A stretch of 64,000 bases of DNA from Chitinophagales bacterium (lineage in GTDB: Bacteria; Bacteroidota; Bacteroidia; Chitinophagales; UBA2359), in assembly GCA_041392475.1 (NCBI GenBank), contig JAWKLZ010000003.1, forward strand, positions 331,501 through 395,500. Direction: 5' to 3'. Below the pieces are notes generated by a model. That model worked only from the letters and a program-made list of their open reading frames with translations. It searched no databases and was not told the origin of the DNA. This document shows, piece by piece, positions 61,359 through 64,000 of this stretch. The translations under genes were made by a program, and so were the position numbers. Position 1 is the stretch's first letter; each line of letters starts with the position of its first letter.

Positions 61359-64000
61359 GCGACTCTATTTCAACGTTTCAGTATTCTTACAAAAGCCATA
61401 TTCTATCAATAATAAACAACCATTGATAAAAGACCTTTTTCTGTCAGCAGAAAACTACTTCAACGAAGCAAAGTATCCATCGGCCATTGATGCCCTTTTG
61501 CAAGCTTCTGAACTAGCCCAACAAATAGCTGATTGGGAGGCCTATGTGCGGGCGCAGAACGAATTGGGTATTGTGCATAAATACCTTTCTAAATATGAAA
61601 ATGCGTTTGCCTATCTTTTTGAAGCCCAAAAAGCAGGAGAAAAACACCTTTCAGTAAACAACTTCAATATCGCTCAAACCTATGATATGCTTGGATGTGT
61701 GTATGGAGATGAACACAAATACGAGCAGAGCAATGAATGTTTTTTGAAGGCATTGACCATTCTCCAACAAACGACAAACTATCAGCGTGAATTGGCGAAT
61801 ACCTACAACAACTTGGGTTGGTGCCTAAGTGAAATGGGTAAGTACACAGAATCTCTTGATTACCATCAATCTGCTCTCAAAATTCGACTAAACACCATTG
61901 AACAATATCCCAACGAAGTCGCACAGACTTACAACAACATGGGAGCTTGTTACATTTTCATTGGTGACACCAATACAGCCTTGATTTATTACCAAAAGGC
62001 CCTGCAAATTTGGCTCAATACTTATGGTGAAAAACATCCACAAACTGCTCTTGCTTACAACAATATAGGATTGGGCTACAGCCAACAAGCCGACTTCAAA
62101 ATGGCGATTCAATACTACGAAAAAGCACTTCAACTCCGAACCGATGTATTTGGAGAAACACACCCACTTGTTGCTCAATGCTTTGAAAACATTGCCTATT
62201 GCTTGATGAAAATGGAACGCTTCAATGAGGCACTTGAAGGCTATCAAAAAGGGCTGCAAATTAGGCGTGCTGTTACGCATGAAAACCACCCTTCTTTGGT
62301 CAAAATATATCGAAACCTAGGAGCTTGTTACCTCGAAATGAATCAGCCAGATATTGCCTTTCAATACCTCACCAAAGCCCTGCAAATACACCAGCAAGTG
62401 CCAGAGCAACAAGTCGAAAAAATCGTTATTTACAACACCCTCGGCAAGTATTATGATGATACCCAACAATATACCCAAGCAATTGAAGCCTTTCACATTG
62501 TATTGAAAAGTGCCATTCCTTCCTTCAATGAGGACGATGTATATGCGGTTCCTTCTTTGGAAAAATACTATCACGGAATCAAATTGGGCTATGCGCTGAA
62601 CTACAAAGCCAAAATTTTTCTGGCTCAATACCTCCAAAATGACACCAACCGTGATTTGATAACTGCCTTGACGTATTTCAAAAAATCTATTCAAGTATTG
62701 AACGAAAACCGCAGAAGGTACAAAACTGAAGATTCCAAGCTTATTCATGCAAAATTGGTGATTGGCACGTATGAGTATGCCATTTTTGCGGCTTACTTGC
62801 TGTACAAAAAGACGCAAAACCACGATTATTTCCACACTGCTTTTGCCTTTGCAGAACTGAGCAAAAGTTATGTATTGTTTAGCAAACTCAAGGAAGCAGC
62901 GGCCAAAATTAGCGCACACATTCCAACAGAAATCCTTCAGAAAGAGCAAAATCTGCAAACAGAAATGGCTGCTTTGGACAAACGCATCCAACAGCTAAAA
63001 CTGCAAATTAACAACCAAACAGCTAACCCTGAGCAACAAAAAATGGTTAATTATTTGCAAGGAAAATACTTCGACATCAGCTTTCAATACGACCAAATCA
63101 TTGAAGAAATCGAGCAAAATTATCCTCAATATTACCAACTCAAATATGACCTCGAAACGGCTCACGCTGCAAATATTCAACAACAACTGCAACCCCAAAA
63201 AACGCTTGTCAACTATTTTGTAGGAGCTAAAAACCTGTTTATTTTCGCCATCTCAAAGCATCAGTTTCACTTTCACCATCTCCCCAAACCCGATGATTTG
63301 AACGATACCATTGAGTACATTCACGATGCAATCGGAATGGGCGACGAAGAAGATTTGAAGGATTTGGGAGAACAGCTATTTGAGCAATTATTAGAGCCTA
63401 TTTTGGAGGAAGAACCTCATTGTCAGCAATTGGTGATTATTCCCGATGATTGTTTGCACAGGCTTCCTTTCGATATTTTGGCACGATGGACGTTGGATGA
63501 GGAAGAAAACACATTCAGAAATTTTAGTAACACATCTCTACAAAACATCCCCAAAGATTCAAACACACAAACACATAAACACTATTTAATTGAATCCTTC
63601 CAAATTTCTTACCATTACTCTGCAACCTTATGGTTTGATGGTCAAAAAAACAAAAAAGCAACAGGGCAAGCAGGCAGCTTTTTAGGAATCGCTCCCATCA
63701 ATTTTGACGAAATCACCCAAGAGGAAACATCTCAAAACACAAATATTACCTTCAAATCCGACTTCAATGCAGGCGGAAAATTAAAAGAACTCACCGACTC
63801 CAAGGCTGAAATCCAAAAAATCCACCAACTTTTCACCCAACACAAATTACCTTCAACTGCCCTACTTTATGACCAAGCCACCAAGCAAAACTTCATCCAA
63901 AACCTTGTAGATAAAAAATACATTGTGCTTTCGTCACACGGTTTTTACAACGAAGAAAATCCTTCACTATCAGGGATTTATTTTGCGAGGAGTCAGAAAT
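61351..64000 (+). CDS. TPR-CHAT protease-domain protein, 3' end outside window
   Basis: An open frame of 883 codons running off the right edge. About residues 25-430 are tetratricopeptide repeats (ANTYNNLGWCLSEMGKYTES, AQTYNNMGACYIFIGDTNTA, ALAYNNIGLGYSQQADFKMA, KIYRNLGACYLEMNQPDIAF). A coiled coil follows (about 530-600), then a CHAT domain from about residue 610 (QLVIIPDDCLHRLPFDILAR, GSFLGIAPINF, KYIVLSSHGFY with the catalytic His at 63937-63939). The catalytic Cys is expected beyond the window. CHAT domains are caspase-like proteases, some acting in defence. No ATG exists: TTG at 61351 (overlapping the upstream stop) or TTG at 61423 are the candidates. Confidence 0.9.
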   Translation, partial: MNKRLYFNVSVFLQKPYSINNKQPLIKDLFLSAENYFNEAKYPSAIDALLQASELAQQIADWEAYVRAQNELGIVHKYLSKYENAFAYLFEAQKAGEKHLSVNNFNIAQTYDMLGCVYGDEHKYEQSNECFLKALTILQQTTNYQRELANTYNNLGWCLSEMGKYTESLDYHQSALKIRLNTIEQYPNEVAQTYNNMGACYIFIGDTNTALIYYQKALQIWLNTYGEKHPQTALAYNNIGLGYSQQADFKMAIQYYEKALQLRTDVFGETHPLVAQCFENIAYCLMKMERFNEALEGYQKGLQIRRAVTHENHPSLVKIYRNLGACYLEMNQPDIAFQYLTKALQIHQQVPEQQVEKIVIYNTLGKYYDDTQQYTQAIEAFHIVLKSAIPSFNEDDVYAVPSLEKYYHGIKLGYALNYKAKIFLAQYLQNDTNRDLITALTYFKKSIQVLNENRRRYKTEDSKLIHAKLVIGTYEYAIFAAYLLYKKTQNHDYFHTAFAFAELSKSYVLFSKLKEAAAKISAHIPTEILQKEQNLQTEMAALDKRIQQLKLQINNQTANPEQQKMVNYLQGKYFDISFQYDQIIEEIEQNYPQYYQLKYDLETAHAANIQQQLQPQKTLVNYFVGAKNLFIFAISKHQFHFHHLPKPDDLNDTIEYIHDAIGMGDEEDLKDLGEQLFEQLLEPILEEEPHCQQLVIIPDDCLHRLPFDILARWTLDEEENTFRNFSNTSLQNIPKDSNTQTHKHYLIESFQISYHYSATLWFDGQKNKKATGQAGSFLGIAPINFDEITQEETSQNTNITFKSDFNAGGKLKELTDSKAEIQKIHQLFTQHKLPSTALLYDQATKQNFIQNLVDKKYIVLSSHGFYNEENPSLSGIYFARSQK

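Overview
The window is low-GC chromosomal DNA from a member of the Bacteroidota, most likely a gliding or marine-type lineage near the Saprospiria/Chitinophagia. This rests on type IX secretion (T9SS) C-terminal sorting tails, GldM-like proteins, TonB-dependent receptors with CarboxypepD-regulatory-like N-termini, CRTAC1/FG-GAP proteins, RHS/YD-repeat fragments, ECF sigma factors, weak ribosome-binding sites and several promoters of the TTG-N19-21-TAnnTTTG type. No rRNA, tRNA or CRISPR array was found.

Layout. 1-4.2 kb: the end of an L,D-transpeptidase, a T9SS-exported sulfatase and a Prc/Tsp-type protease. 4.2-9.4 kb: a long gene-free stretch, an unusual NYN-ribonuclease/cold-shock/LRR fusion protein, and a phosphohexomutase. 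9.5-16.2 kb: three tandem proteins resembling the GldM C-terminal region, a PAP2 phosphatase, a TonB receptor, an HD phosphohydrolase and a PepSY-like lipoprotein. 16.3-23.1 kb: an ECF sigma factor with a candidate anti-sigma/beta-barrel partner, RlmD, and a SpoIIE phosphatase / STAS / HATPase partner-switching operon. 23.1-31 kb: RecX, an orphan oligopeptide-binding lipoprotein, an OlsF-like double acyltransferase, TypA/BipA and a histidine kinase.

31-40.1 kb is the accessory, scrambled part. It has a T9SS-sorted protein, a CRTAC1-like gene cut by an intact-looking ISAs1-family element, further fragments of that gene's 5' end, a 101-bp element with inverted ends, and two orphan RHS C-terminal cassettes, each followed by a small membrane-anchored gene that looks like its immunity gene. 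One cassette carries a full metzincin zinc-protease signature (HEIGHLFGLTH plus a Met-turn). I consider this polymorphic-toxin cassette array the most interesting system here.

40-64 kb: an outer-membrane TonB receptor, DUF2167 and DUF899 proteins, a BlaI / M56-peptidase pair with a clear operator-promoter, a Na+/H+ antiporter with a TrkA-N domain, a GH9 cellulase and a 1477-residue Asp-box protein that share a novel-looking C-terminal module, an ECF sigma factor, a nuclease/phosphatase-fold lipoprotein, a class III cyclase, a DUF234-type ATPase, and a secreted protein overlapping a TPR-CHAT protease gene that runs off the right edge. Domain calls were made by reading translated sequence and motifs. 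No database search was possible.
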